From: Micromonospora alfalfae
GTDB taxonomy: Bacteria; Actinomycetota; Actinomycetes; Mycobacteriales; Micromonosporaceae
NCBI RefSeq assembly: GCF_022230925.1
Contig: NZ_JAKKFH010000041.1
Location: forward strand, 1 to 64,000
Length of the DNA: 64,000 bases
Reading direction: 5' to 3'
In this document: positions 36,144 to 44,802 of the stretch, piece by piece
Position numbering within the stretch: the first letter of the stretch is position 1
Layout of the letters: the number at the start of each line of letters is the position of its first letter
Translations under genes and position numbers: made by a program
The notes under the pieces: model-generated
What the model was told of the DNA's origin: nothing
Seen by the model: only the letters and a program-made list of their open reading frames with translations
Database searches by the model: none

Positions 36144-37066
36144 CGGTTGTTCCCTCCGAGCAGCAGGTAAAGGACAGCCATCCGCACGGAGACCCCGTTG
36201 GTGACCTGTTCGACGATTGTGGAGCGGGGTGAGTCGGCGACCTCGGGGGTGATCTCCATCCCCCTGTTCATCGGGCCGGGGTGCATGACGATCGCGTGTT
36301 CGGGCAGCCGGCGCATCCGCGGCCCGTCCAGCCCGTAGCGGCGGGCGTACTCGCGCGCGGAGGGGAAGTAGGAGTCGTTCATCCGCTCCCGCTGCACGCG
36401 CAGCATCATCACCACGTCCACGTTCGGCAGGACGGAGTCGAGGTCGTAGGAGACGTTGGTGCCGGGCGCGAGGGCGCCCGCGATGTCGACCGGAATGAGG
36501 GTCGGCGGGCCGACCAGGGTGACCTTGGCGCCGAGGGTGGAGAGCAGCAGCACGTTGGAGCGCGCCACCCGGGAGTGCAGCACGTCCCCGACCACAGCGA
36601 CCGACAGGCCGGCGAGCCGGCCCAGCCGGGACCGCATGGTGTACGCGTCCAGCAGCGCCTGGGTGGGGTGCTCGTGGGTGCCGTCGCCGGCGTTGACCAC
36701 CGACCCGTCCACCCAGTTGGCCAGGCGGTGCGGCGCGCCGGAGGCGGGGTGTCGGATGACGACGGCATCAGCGCCCATGGCCTGCAGGGTCAACGCGGTG
36801 TCCTTCAGGCTCTCACCCTTGGTGACGCTGGACCCCTTCGCGGAAAAGTTGATCACGTCGGCGCTGAGCCGCTTCGCCGCGGCCTCGAAGGAGATCCGGG
36901 TACGCGTGGAGTCCTCGTAGAAGAGGTTCACCACTGTCCGTCCGCGCAGCGCGGGAAGCTTCTTGATCTCCCGGCCGGCGACGGTGGCCATCTCGGCGGC
37001 GGTGTCCAGGATCTCGGTGGCGGTGTCGGCGTCCAGGTCCCCGCCGGAGAGCAGATGCTTGATCAT
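36140..37066 (-). CDS. pyrB: aspartate carbamoyltransferase catalytic subunit
   Basis: Joins carbamoyl phosphate and aspartate. The 308-residue protein has the carbamoyl-phosphate site YEDSTRTRISFEAAAKR and the lysine-containing SSVTKGESLKDTA loop, and HPTQALLDAYTM in the aspartate half. ATG 37066 overlaps the pyrR TGA as ATGA. No pyrI regulatory subunit is nearby, as usual in actinobacteria. Confidence 0.97.
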   Translation of the reverse strand: MIKHLLSGGDLDADTATEILDTAAEMATVAGREIKKLPALRGRTVVNLFYEDSTRTRISFEAAAKRLSADVINFSAKGSSVTKGESLKDTALTLQAMGADAVVIRHPASGAPHRLANWVDGSVVNAGDGTHEHPTQALLDAYTMRSRLGRLAGLSVAVVGDVLHSRVARSNVLLLSTLGAKVTLVGPPTLIPVDIAGALAPGTNVSYDLDSVLPNVDVVMMLRVQRERMNDSYFPSAREYARRYGLDGPRMRRLPEHAIVMHPGPMNRGMEITPEVADSPRSTIVEQVTNGVSVRMAVLYLLLGGNNR

Positions 37067-37647
37067 GAGGCGGTTCCCCCGTACAGCTTGACCTCGTCCG
37101 TCCCGTCGATCTCGGCGAGCGTCACCTTGACGCTCTCGGCGAGCGAGGTCGGGATGTTCTTGCCGACGTAGTCGGCGCGGATCGGCAACTCCCGGTGGCC
37201 CCTGTCGACCAGGACGGCGAGCTGCACCGAGGCCGGACGGCCCACGTCGTTGAGCGCGTCGAGCGCGGCCCGGACGGTGCGGCCGGAGAAGAGCACGTCG
37301 TCGACCAGGATGACCCGCTTGCCGTCGATCCCGCCGGGGGGCAGCTCGGTCGGACCCACAGCGCGGGTGGCGTGCCGACGAAGGTCGTCGCGGTACAGGG
37401 TGATGTCGAGCACACCGACCGGAACGGCGACGTCCTCGAAGGTGCTGATCCGGTCGGCGAGCCGCCGGGCGAGGGGGGTGCCCCGGGTGGGAATTCCCAG
37501 CAGCACAGTGTTCGCGGCGCCCTGGGTCTTCTCCAGGATCTGGTGGGCGATGCGGTCGACCACGCGTTGCACGTCGGCGCTGGCGAGGATCACCTTCACC
37601 GAGGGTTGTCGCGGTGGTGACGAGCGGGCAGCCGGTGGGTATGCCAC
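37063..37647 (-). CDS. pyrR: PyrR, pyrimidine operon RNA-binding regulator / uracil phosphoribosyltransferase
   Basis: Senses uridine nucleotides and binds pyr mRNA; it also has uracil phosphoribosyltransferase activity. The PRPP motif is VILVDDVLFSGRTVRAAL, in a 194-residue protein. GTG 37647 is chosen over 37671 because a strong AAGGAGGT ribosome site ends six bases before it. A PyrR-binding RNA loop lies just upstream of that site, so autoregulation of the whole operon is likely. Confidence 0.95.
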   Translation of the reverse strand: MAYPPAARSSPPRQPSVKVILASADVQRVVDRIAHQILEKTQGAANTVLLGIPTRGTPLARRLADRISTFEDVAVPVGVLDITLYRDDLRRHATRAVGPTELPPGGIDGKRVILVDDVLFSGRTVRAALDALNDVGRPASVQLAVLVDRGHRELPIRADYVGKNIPTSLAESVKVTLAEIDGTDEVKLYGGTAS

Positions 37648-37662
37648 GGCGGACCTCCTTCC

Positions 37663-37680
37663 CCGCCTCACGGGACGGGT
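37663..37680 (-). promoter_or_regulatory. PyrR-binding RNA loop upstream of pyrR
   Basis: In transcript sense the sequence reads TCCCGTGAGGCG in a CCCG/CGGG stem, matching the PyrR consensus UCCNGNGAGGYU except for the final base. It lies 8-10 bases before the AAGGAGGT ribosome site of pyrR. PyrR bound here could hide that site, giving translational control as reported for mycobacterial pyr operons. No terminator/antiterminator pair is evident. Confidence 0.75.
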
Positions 37681-37853
37681 CGTTAAAGGATGTCGGGCAC
37701 CTCCGGCCGGACCGCTCAGCAGACCTGGGCCGGGGCTTCCGCCACGTTACCAGTGGTCACCGGGGTGATGGACGGCGGCCGCTGACCACCGGGTCAGGTA
37801 CCGGAAAAGGGGAAAACTCCCCGGACGCTCCGCAACGGTAGGGGCACGACCAC

Positions 37854-37882
37854 TTGACCACGTGTCGCATTCCCCGTACCGT
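37854..37882 (+). promoter_or_regulatory. candidate sigma-70-type promoter of bldD
   Basis: TTGACC and TACCGT are separated by exactly 17 bases, and lie 54-82 bases before the bldD ATG. TCAC-N5-GTAG just after could be a weak BldD half-site pair, but it does not fit the consensus well. Confidence 0.5.
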
Positions 37883-37935
37883 CACGCTCCGTAGCGATCG
37901 ACGGGAGAACCCCGAGCAGCACTGGGAGTGTCCGA

Positions 37936-38424
37936 ATGCCCTCTGAATACGCCAAGTCTCTGGGCGCCCGCCTGCGCTCCATCCGCCAGCAGCAGGGTCT
38001 CTCCCTGCAGGGTGTGGAGGAGAAGTCGAACGGGCGGTGGAAGGCCGTGGTGGTCGGCTCGTACGAGCGTGGCGACCGGGCCGTGACGGTGTCCCGTCTG
38101 GCCGAGTTGGCCGAGTTCTACCGCGTACCCGTCTCGGAGCTGCTGCCTGACGGCAGTGGCGTCCGTCACGAGCCCACCAGCAAGATTGTCCTGGACCTGG
38201 AGCGGCTCTACGACGAGGCCTCCGAGGACCTGGCCTACGTTGCCCGCTACGCCCGCGCCATCCAGCAGCAGCGCGGCGACTACAACGGCCGGGTGCTCTC
38301 CATCCGCGCCGATGACCTGCGGGCGCTCGCGATCGTCTACGACGCCTCACCGTCGGGCCTGATCGAGCGGCTCACCGAGCACGGCGTGCTGGTGGCCGAC
38401 CCCCGGGCGTTCTTCGCCTCCTGA
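37936..38424 (+). CDS. bldD: BldD, cyclic di-GMP-binding developmental regulator
   Basis: Global repressor of sporulation genes in streptomycetes and relatives. The 162-residue protein has an N-terminal XRE helix-turn-helix (about 7-70, ARLRSIRQQQGLSLQGVEE). Its C-terminal domain has the cyclic di-GMP signature RGD-X8-RxxD: RGD at 113-115 and RADD at 124-127. GGGAG precedes the ATG. It is divergent from pyrR and convergent with nusB. The GGDEF-domain protein at about 9 kb could supply the ligand, though that link is speculative. Confidence 0.96.
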   Translation: MPSEYAKSLGARLRSIRQQQGLSLQGVEEKSNGRWKAVVVGSYERGDRAVTVSRLAELAEFYRVPVSELLPDGSGVRHEPTSKIVLDLERLYDEASEDLAYVARYARAIQQQRGDYNGRVLSIRADDLRALAIVYDASPSGLIERLTEHGVLVADPRAFFAS

Positions 38425-38454
38425 TCTACCGCTCCACCTGATCTACCGCTCCAC
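38421..38454. repeat. 17-bp tandem duplication across the bldD stop
   Basis: CTGATCTACCGCTCCAC occurs twice back to back, 38421-38437 and 38438-38454. The first copy holds the bldD TGA. This looks like a recent slippage event that does not change the protein. Confidence 0.75.
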
Positions 38455-38455
38455 C

Positions 38456-38489
38456 GAAAGGGCCCGTGCCGACTGGCACGGGCCCTTTC
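38456..38489. terminator. 15-bp perfect terminator hairpin between bldD and nusB
   Basis: GAAAGGGCCCGTGCC (38456-38470) and its reverse complement (38475-38489) flank a GACT loop. Plus-strand reading continues with CGGGTTTGCGG, minus-strand with TCGGTGG, so there is only a weak T-run on one side. The position between convergent genes supports a bidirectional terminator. Confidence 0.8.
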
Positions 38490-38515
38490 GGGTTTGCGGT
38501 GTTCGGTGCGGACGC

Positions 38516-38950
38516 TCAGCGGGTGGCGTACTCGGCGATCCGGCCGAGCACCCCGTTGAGGAAGCGCGGCGAATCGTCCGTCGACATCTGCCGAGCCAGC
38601 TCCACCGCCTCGCTGATGGCCACCGCGTCGTCGATCTCGTCGACGTAGAGCAACTCGTAGACGGCGATCCGGGCGAGATTACGGTCGACGACCGGCATCC
38701 GCTCCAACGTCCAACCCTCGGCGTAGCTGGCGATCAGCTCGTCGATCCGGTCGAGGTGCTCGGCAACCCCCTCGACCAGGCCCACCGCGTAGCCCAGGTG
38801 CTCCGGTCGGGGCTGCTCGATCCGCTGCACGTAGCCGGCGAGCACCTCCACCGGAGGCTTGTCCCGCAGGTCGGACTCGTAGAGGACATCCAGCGCCCGC
38901 TTGCGCGCCTTGCGGCGCGCCGGCATCTGCTGCTTGGAACCCTCAGCCAT
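38516..38950 (-). CDS. nusB: transcription antitermination factor NusB
   Basis: Binds boxA RNA with NusE/S10 and supports rRNA antitermination. The 144-residue all-helical protein has KARKRALDVLYESDLR at the N-terminus and DEIDDAVAISEAVELARQM near the end, followed by FLNGVLGRIA. The ATG shares one base with the efp stop (TGATG). efp-nusB adjacency is conserved in actinobacteria. Confidence 0.97.
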   Translation of the reverse strand: MAEGSKQQMPARRKARKRALDVLYESDLRDKPPVEVLAGYVQRIEQPRPEHLGYAVGLVEGVAEHLDRIDELIASYAEGWTLERMPVVDRNLARIAVYELLYVDEIDDAVAISEAVELARQMSTDDSPRFLNGVLGRIAEYATR

Positions 38951-39507
38951 CAGGCGCGGCCGAGGTAACGGCCGTCGCGGGTGTCGACCTTGATCTTCTC
39001 GCCGGTGGTGATGAACAGCGGAACCGGCACCGTGGCGCCGGTCTCCACGGTCGCCGGCTTGGTGCCGCCGGTCGAACGGTCGCCCTGCAGGCCGGGCTCG
39101 GTGTAGGTGACCTCCAGCACGACGCTGGTGGGCAGCTCGATGTAGAGCGGCACACCCTCGTGCTGGGCGACGGTCGCCTCCGCCTCGGGCAGCAGGTAGT
39201 TGGCTGCCTCACCGACGGTGCCACCGGGCACCGTGATCTGGTCGAAGGTCTCCAGATCCATGAAGACGAAGTCCTCACCGTCGGCGTACAGGTACTGCAT
39301 CGTGCGCTTGTCAACGGTCGCGGTTTCGACCTTGGTGCCCGCGTTGAAGGTCTTGTCGACCACCTTCCCGGACAGCACGTTCTTCAGCGTGGTGCGCACG
39401 AAGGCACCACCCTTACCGGGCTTGACGTGCTGGAACTCGACGACGGCCCAGAGCTCGCCGTCCAGGTTGAGTACCAGACCGTTTTTGAGGTCGTTGGTGG
39501 AGGCCAT
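38950..39507 (-). CDS. efp: translation elongation factor P
   Basis: Relieves ribosome stalling at polyproline. The 185-residue protein has the three-domain EF-P layout. The tip loop reads HVKPGKGGAFVRTTLKN with Lys32 at the peptidyl-transferase position. The actinobacterial unmodified-lysine type is usually PGKGP; here the last proline is glycine. AGGAA precedes the ATG. No modification enzyme is nearby. Confidence 0.96.
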   Translation of the reverse strand: MASTNDLKNGLVLNLDGELWAVVEFQHVKPGKGGAFVRTTLKNVLSGKVVDKTFNAGTKVETATVDKRTMQYLYADGEDFVFMDLETFDQITVPGGTVGEAANYLLPEAEATVAQHEGVPLYIELPTSVVLEVTYTEPGLQGDRSTGGTKPATVETGATVPVPLFITTGEKIKVDTRDGRYLGRA

Positions 39508-39605
39508 TTCCTGCCTTGATCATCAATTGGCGGACAGACCTGGCAAGTCTACAAGCTGCGTCGAATCGGACGGCCCCCCGTTCGGAGCGCCCAGTCCGTG
39601 GGCCT

Positions 39606-40031
39606 TCAGCGGGTGGCCAGATGGTGCAGAGCGAGACGATAGCCGTCGATACCCAGACCGCAGATCACCCCGGTCGCCACCGCCGAGACCACCGAGTGGT
39701 GCCGGAACTCCTCACGGGTGTGGATGTTGGAGATGTGCACCTCCACCAGCGGCCCCCGCAGCATGGCGCAGGCGTCCCGCACCGCGTACGAGTAGTGCGA
39801 CCAGGCGGCGGGGTTGAGCACCACCGCGGCGCCCTCGTCGGCCGCCGTGTGCAGCCAGCCGAGCAGCTCGTGCTCCGCGTCGGTCTGCCGGACCGTCACC
39901 GCCAGCCCCAACTCCCGACCGGTGCTCTCGCAGAGCGCCACCAGATCCGCGTAGCTGGTCGCGCCGTACACGTCGGGCTCGCGGGTGCCCAACCGGCCCA
40001 GGTTCGGCCCGTTCAAGACGTAGACCTTCAC
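39606..40031 (-). CDS. aroQ: 3-dehydroquinate dehydratase, type II
   Basis: Third shikimate step. The 141-residue enzyme starts KVYVLNGPNLGRLGTREPDVYG with the catalytic tyrosine loop, and has EVHISNIHTREEFRHHS with the catalytic histidine. GTG 40031 overlaps the aroB TGA as GTGA and opens the conserved N-terminus; the longer frame upstream is a shadow. It lies downstream of aroB. Confidence 0.96.
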   Translation of the reverse strand: MKVYVLNGPNLGRLGTREPDVYGATSYADLVALCESTGRELGLAVTVRQTDAEHELLGWLHTAADEGAAVVLNPAAWSHYSYAVRDACAMLRGPLVEVHISNIHTREEFRHHSVVSAVATGVICGLGIDGYRLALHHLATR

Positions 40032-41107
40032 GGGGTTGCCACCTCCCGGTAGGCGGCCTCCAGCAACGCGTCGTCGGGGCCTTCCAACATCGCCGGGCGG
40101 GCCAGCCCGTCGAGCACCACGAAGCGCAGCCGACTGCCCCGGGTCTTCTTGTCCACCCGCATCGCGGCCAACAGTTGCGGCCAGGCGTCGGCCGGGTAGC
40201 TCACCGGCAGGCCCAGCGCGCTCAGCGCGACCAGGTGTCGGTCGGCGGTCGGCGCGTCCAGCCGCCCGGCGAGCCGGGCCAGCGTGGCCGCGTACACCAG
40301 ACCGACAGCGACGGCGTGGCCGTGCCGCCAGCGGTAGCTCTCGTTCTGCTCGATGGCGTGGGCCAGGGTGTGGCCGTAGTTGAGCACCTCCCGCAGGCCC
40401 GACTCGCGCAGGTCGCCGGCGACCACGTCGGCCTTGACCCGGATGGCCCGCTCGATCAGCTCCCGGCTCACCGGCCCACGCGGGTCGGTGGCGGCCTCCG
40501 GGTCGTTCTCGATGAGATCCAGGATCGTCGGGTCGGCGATGAAACCGCACTTGACGACCTCGGCCAACCCGGCCGCCAGGTCGACAGCGGGCAGGCTGTC
40601 CAGAGTGGCCAGGTCGGCCAAGACCCCGACCGGCGGGTGGAACGCGCCCACCAGGTTCTTGCCGGCGGCCGTGTTGATGCCCGTCTTGCCGCCCACCGCG
40701 GCATCCACCATGCCCAGCAGCGAGGTCGCCACCGGCACCCAGCGCACACCCCGCAACCAGCAGGCCGCGACGAAGCCGGCCAGGTCGGTCACCGCGCCGC
40801 CGCCCACCCCGACCACCGCGTCGGTACGGGTGAAGCCCGCCGCTCCGAGCCGGTCCCAACAGGCGGCGGCCACGTCGATGTGCTTTCCCGACTCGGCGTC
40901 GGGCACCTCGATCGGCAATGGTTCGACGCCGGCGGTGCGCAGGCGTTCGCCGAGCGCGTCCGCGAGGGCCTTGAGCGGAGGCGCGTGCAGCACCGCCACC
41001 CGGGTCGCGCCGGGCAGCAGGCCAGGCAACGCACCCAGCAGGTCACGTCCCACCAAGACGTCGTACGGCCGCTCGCCGCCGACCGGAATTCGGGTCACCT
41101 CGTCCAT
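40028..41107 (-). CDS. aroB: 3-dehydroquinate synthase
   Basis: Second shikimate step, NAD- and metal-dependent. The 359-residue protein has the NAD-binding GGGAVTDLAGFVAACWLRG and VPVATSLLGMVDAAVGGKTG. ATG 41107 was chosen as similarity starts at DEVTRIPVGGERPYDV. It ends in a four-base overlap with aroQ. A WYL-domain gene ends eleven bases beyond its start. Confidence 0.96.
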   Translation of the reverse strand: MDEVTRIPVGGERPYDVLVGRDLLGALPGLLPGATRVAVLHAPPLKALADALGERLRTAGVEPLPIEVPDAESGKHIDVAAACWDRLGAAGFTRTDAVVGVGGGAVTDLAGFVAACWLRGVRWVPVATSLLGMVDAAVGGKTGINTAAGKNLVGAFHPPVGVLADLATLDSLPAVDLAAGLAEVVKCGFIADPTILDLIENDPEAATDPRGPVSRELIERAIRVKADVVAGDLRESGLREVLNYGHTLAHAIEQNESYRWRHGHAVAVGLVYAATLARLAGRLDAPTADRHLVALSALGLPVSYPADAWPQLLAAMRVDKKTRGSRLRFVVLDGLARPAMLEGPDDALLEAAYREVATP

Positions 41108-41117
41108 CGCCGGCAGC

Positions 41118-42116
41118 CTAGTCCAGCGGGCGGCGCGGGGAGGGCGGCTGTCCACCTGCTGGCCGGGTGGCCCAGTCCGCCAACCGGCGGGCGTGTTCGG
41201 CCACAGCGGCGCGCAGGGCGTCCGGATGCCGGACGGTGAACGGACACCCCAGACCGGCGAGCAGGGCCGCCATCCCGGGCAGGCTCTCCGCTCGGGCCCG
41301 CAGCAGCACCCCGTCGGCGGTGGCTGTCAACTCGGCCACGCTGGGCGGGATGCGGCGGCGGGCGGCGACCAGGTCGGTCTCCAGCACGACCTCCACCTCG
41401 TGCCGGTACGGCACGCCGGCCAGCGACCGGGTCACCCAGGCCACCGCCTCGAAGCCGTCCGGCACTGTGAACGTCGCCACGCCGGGCGTCACCGCGCCGA
41501 TCCGGTCCAGTCGGAAGGTGCGGATCTCCCCACGCCTGTGGTCGTGGCCGGTGACATACCAACGGCCGGCGTGGAAGACCAGCCCGTACGGGTCGAGTTC
41601 GCGGTGCGACTGCTCGCCCCGCCAGGAGCGGTAGTCCACCGCCACCCGCTGCCGGTGCCGGGTGGCCGAGGCGAGCGCGAGCAGTGTGCCGGACGCCGGT
41701 CCGCGCTCCGGCTCCGGACGACGCAGGGTGAAGCCCAGGTGCTCCTGGACGGCGGCGAGCCGGTCGGCGAGCGCCCCCGGCAGCACCCGGCGGATCTTCG
41801 CCAGCGCGGTGGCGGTGGCGGGCTGCTCGGTGGCCAGCCCGACCCGTTCGGCGACGACGAGGCCGAGCAGCACGGCCACCGCCTCGTCGTCGGTGAGCAT
41901 CAGCGGGGGCAGTTTGTAACCGGAGTGCAGCCGGTAGCCGCCGTAGCGGCCCCGGTCGGCGGTGACGGGAATGCCCAGCTCGACGAGCGTGGTCGCGTAG
42001 CGGCGCACGGTCCGCTCGTCCACACCGAGGTGGCCGGCGAGTTCGGCAGCCGTCGACCGGTGCCGGGTCTGCAGCAGTTCGAGCAGGGCCAGCACCCGCC
42101 CAGCGGGATGTGACAC
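41118..42116 (-). CDS. HTH and WYL-domain transcriptional regulator
   Basis: YafY/DeoR-type regulator of 332 residues. The N-terminal winged helix (about 1-65) has AGRVLALLELLQTRHRSTAA and DERTVRRYATTLVELG. A WYL ligand-binding domain follows (about 130-220) with HRELDPYGLVFHAGRWYVTG. GTG 42116 has a strong GAAGGAG site. It is divergent from the hydrolase gene and may regulate it. Ligand and targets unknown. Confidence 0.9.
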   Translation of the reverse strand: MSHPAGRVLALLELLQTRHRSTAAELAGHLGVDERTVRRYATTLVELGIPVTADRGRYGGYRLHSGYKLPPLMLTDDEAVAVLLGLVVAERVGLATEQPATATALAKIRRVLPGALADRLAAVQEHLGFTLRRPEPERGPASGTLLALASATRHRQRVAVDYRSWRGEQSHRELDPYGLVFHAGRWYVTGHDHRRGEIRTFRLDRIGAVTPGVATFTVPDGFEAVAWVTRSLAGVPYRHEVEVVLETDLVAARRRIPPSVAELTATADGVLLRARAESLPGMAALLAGLGCPFTVRHPDALRAAVAEHARRLADWATRPAGGQPPSPRRPLD

Positions 42117-42195
42117 GGGCCACTCCTTCAAAGCGGGCGGATCCTGTCCGGAATAGATCGTACGGTCTGTCGGTAACCGAGAGAAGGAGCCACAG

Positions 42196-42924
42196 ATGGC
42201 GACATTCGTGCTGGTGCCGGGTTTCTGGCTGGGTGCCTGGGCATGGCGGGACGTGACAGTCGCGCTGCGGTCGCAGGGGCACGAGGTGTATCCGATGACG
42301 CTGACCGGGTTGGCCGAACGCGACCACCTCGCCGGGCCGGAGGTCAGCCTGGACACGCACACCACCGACATCGTCCGACTGATCGAGGTCGAGGACCTGC
42401 GCGACGTGCTGCTGGTCGGGCACTCCGGCGGGGGGATGCCGGCCGCCCAGGCGGTGGACCGCATCCCGGACCGGATCGCCCGGATCATCTACGTGGAGAG
42501 CGGGCCGTTGCCGGACGGCACGGCGCAGTTCGACACGCTGCCGGCCGACGAGCAGCAGCGGCTGCGGGCTGTTGTCGGCAGCGGGCACCTGCTGCCGCCG
42601 CCGGCCTGGGATCCGGCGGCCGACCCGAACAACCTTGCCGGTCTGGACGAGCCGACGCTCGCGCTGCTGCGTACCCGGGCCACCCCACAGCCGCTGCGGG
42701 CCGCCACCGACCCGGTCCGACGCACCGGTGGGAGACGGGTGCCGACCGCGCTGGTCGCCAGCACCTTCCCGCTCGGCATGGTGCAGCAGATGATCCAACA
42801 GGAGCATCCGTTCTTCACCGGACTGGCCGACGGCCAGTTGCATGAGCTGCCCACCGGGCACTGGCCGATGCTCAGCGAGCCGAAGGCTCTGGCCGACGTC
42901 CTCGACCTGATCGCCCGCGGCTGA
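42196..42924 (+). CDS. alpha/beta hydrolase
   Basis: A 242-residue alpha/beta hydrolase of the esterase/MenH-like superfamily. It has the oxyanion segment FVLVPGFWLGAWAW, the nucleophile elbow GHSGGG and the histidine near the end in GHWPML. Acid residue assignment is less clear. GAAGGAG precedes the ATG. It is divergent from the WYL regulator; the pair splits aroK from aroB. Substrate unknown. Confidence 0.88.
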   Translation: MATFVLVPGFWLGAWAWRDVTVALRSQGHEVYPMTLTGLAERDHLAGPEVSLDTHTTDIVRLIEVEDLRDVLLVGHSGGGMPAAQAVDRIPDRIARIIYVESGPLPDGTAQFDTLPADEQQRLRAVVGSGHLLPPPAWDPAADPNNLAGLDEPTLALLRTRATPQPLRAATDPVRRTGGRRVPTALVASTFPLGMVQQMIQQEHPFFTGLADGQLHELPTGHWPMLSEPKALADVLDLIARG

Positions 42925-42938
42925 GGGCCACCCCACTG

Positions 42939-43013
42939 CGCCGATCTTGCAGTTCCGGTTGCCGAGATGCGGGGAATGCCCCCTACGCCGGAGCAGCTAC
43001 TGCAAGATCGGCG
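42939..43013. repeat. 15-bp palindrome with CGATCTTGC core between convergent genes
   Basis: CGCCGATCTTGCAGT at 42939-42953 is reversed at 42999-43013, with a 45-base loop. It shares the CGATCTTGC core with the palindrome near position 21. It sits between the hydrolase gene and aroK. A terminator role is possible but the long loop argues more for a dispersed repeat. Confidence 0.65.
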
Positions 43014-43026
43014 GGGCAGGGCTACG

Positions 43027-43530
43027 TCAGCGGGGCAGCAGGGCGGCGACGTCGGCGACTACCTGCGCCGGGGCCCGGCCGTCGGTGACCACCGTCTCGG
43101 TGGCGACCTCGGCGTAGAGCGGCCGGCGCTGGTCCAGCAGGTGCTTGAGGGTGGCCCGTGGGTTGATCGCCAGCAGCGGCCGGCCGGCGCCGAGCCCGAC
43201 CCGCCGCACCGCGTCGGGCAACTCGACCGAGAGGTGCACCACCCGGTGCCCGATCAGGGCCGCTCGGGTCTCCTCGGCCAGCACCGCGCCGCCGCCGAGG
43301 GCGAGCACGCCCGTGCCGCCGGCCAGCGCCGCGGCCACTGCGGCCCGTTCCAGGGTACGGAAGTGCGCCTCGCCCTCGTCGATGAAGATCTCCGGGATCG
43401 GCTTCCCGGCCATCTGCTCGATGTCGGCGTCGGTGTCGCGGAACTCCACGCCGAGGGTGGCGGCGAGCGCCCGACCGACTGTGGTCTTGCCGCAGCCGGG
43501 CGCGCCGACCAGCACGACGACAGGTGCCAT
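43027..43530 (-). CDS. aroK: shikimate kinase
   Basis: Phosphorylates shikimate. The 167-residue P-loop kinase has GAPGCGKT at 9-16, the shikimate-binding FRDTDADIEQM and GGGAVLAEETRAAL near residue 80, and the RRPLYAEVA lid. ATG 43530 shares one base with the aroC stop (TGATG). It is the second gene after aroC. Confidence 0.96.
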   Translation of the reverse strand: MAPVVVLVGAPGCGKTTVGRALAATLGVEFRDTDADIEQMAGKPIPEIFIDEGEAHFRTLERAAVAAALAGGTGVLALGGGAVLAEETRAALIGHRVVHLSVELPDAVRRVGLGAGRPLLAINPRATLKHLLDQRRPLYAEVATETVVTDGRAPAQVVADVAALLPR

Positions 43531-44708
43531 CAGCGGATGACCAGCGCGTCGAGGTAACCGGCGAGGTTGCGACGGATCTCGGCGATCGAGTCTCCGCCGA
43601 ACTTCTCGGTGGCCGCCTCGGCCAGCACCAGCGCCACCATCGCCTCGGCGACCACCGCCGCGGCGGGCACCGCGCAGACGTCGGAGCGCTGGTTGATCGC
43701 GGTGGCCGGCTCGCCGGTGGTGACGTCCACTGTGGCCAGCGCCCGGTTCAGCGAGGAGATCGGTTTCATGGCGGCGCGGACCCGCAGTGGCTCGCCGGTG
43801 GTGATGCCGCCCTCCAGCCCGCCGGCCCGGTCGGTGACCCGCCGAACGCCGGTGGCCGACGGGATGATCTCGTCGTGCGCCTCCGAGCCGCGGGAACGGG
43901 CCTGCTGCCAGCCGTCGCCGATCTCCACGCCCTTGATCGCCTGAATGGACATCAGCGCGGTGGCCAGCCGGGCGTCGAGCTTGCGGTCCCACTGCACGTG
44001 GCTGCCCAGCCCCGGTGGCACCCCGTACGCCAGCACCTCGACCACGCCGCCGAGGGTGTCGGCGGCCTTCTTCGCGGCGTCGACCTCGGCGACCATCAGG
44101 GCGCTGGCCTCCGGGTCGAGGCAGCGCAGCGGGTCGGCGTCGATCCGGGCCGTGTCGGACGGCGTGGGACGCAGGCCGGGCTTCGCGGCCACCGGGCCCA
44201 GCTCGACGACGTGCGAGACGATCTCGATGCCGAGCGCCTGACGGATCAGCGCCTTGGCGACAGTGCCGACGGCCACCCGGGCGGCGGTCTCCCGTGCGCT
44301 GGCGCGCTCCAGGATCGGCCGTGCGTCGGTGTGGCCGTACTTCTGCATGCCGGCCAGGTCCGCGTGGCCGGGCCGGGGACGGGTCAGCGGGGCGTTGCGG
44401 GCCTGCCGGGCCAGCTCGTCGGGGTCGACCGGGTCGGCGGCCATCACTGTCTGCCACTTCGGCCACTCGGAGTTGCCGACCCGGATCGCCACCGGGCTGC
44501 CCAGGGTCACGCCGTGGCGCAGGCCGCCGAGCAGCTCAACCTCGTCCCGCTCGAACGACATCCGGGCACCCCGCCCATAGCCCAGCCGTCGACGGGCCAG
44601 CTCGTCGGCGATCTCGGTGGTGGTCACCTCAATGCCGGCCGGCACCCCCTCCAACATCGCGACGAGGGCGGGACCGTGCGATTCACCTGCAGTCAGCCAG
44701 CGCAACAC
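43530..44708 (-). CDS. aroC: chorismate synthase
   Basis: Last common-pathway step, needing reduced FMN. The 392-residue protein begins LRWLTAGESHGPALVAMLEG and has LGYGRGARMSFERDEVELLG and SARETAARVAVGTVAKA. GTG 44708 is used since similarity begins there; the frame start at 44735 adds nine non-conserved residues. The 'SGRETA' motif has Ala for Gly. Upstream of it begins the polysaccharide cluster. Confidence 0.96.
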   Translation of the reverse strand: MLRWLTAGESHGPALVAMLEGVPAGIEVTTTEIADELARRRLGYGRGARMSFERDEVELLGGLRHGVTLGSPVAIRVGNSEWPKWQTVMAADPVDPDELARQARNAPLTRPRPGHADLAGMQKYGHTDARPILERASARETAARVAVGTVAKALIRQALGIEIVSHVVELGPVAAKPGLRPTPSDTARIDADPLRCLDPEASALMVAEVDAAKKAADTLGGVVEVLAYGVPPGLGSHVQWDRKLDARLATALMSIQAIKGVEIGDGWQQARSRGSEAHDEIIPSATGVRRVTDRAGGLEGGITTGEPLRVRAAMKPISSLNRALATVDVTTGEPATAINQRSDVCAVPAAAVVAEAMVALVLAEAATEKFGGDSIAEIRRNLAGYLDALVIR

Positions 44709-44802
44709 AGCGGTCAGTCTGTCACGGCGGGCCACCGACGCGGCGCGCTCCCCGTCGTGTCCCGCCCAGCGGACGCCGCCGCCCGCTCACGCGGGCGGCG
44801 GC

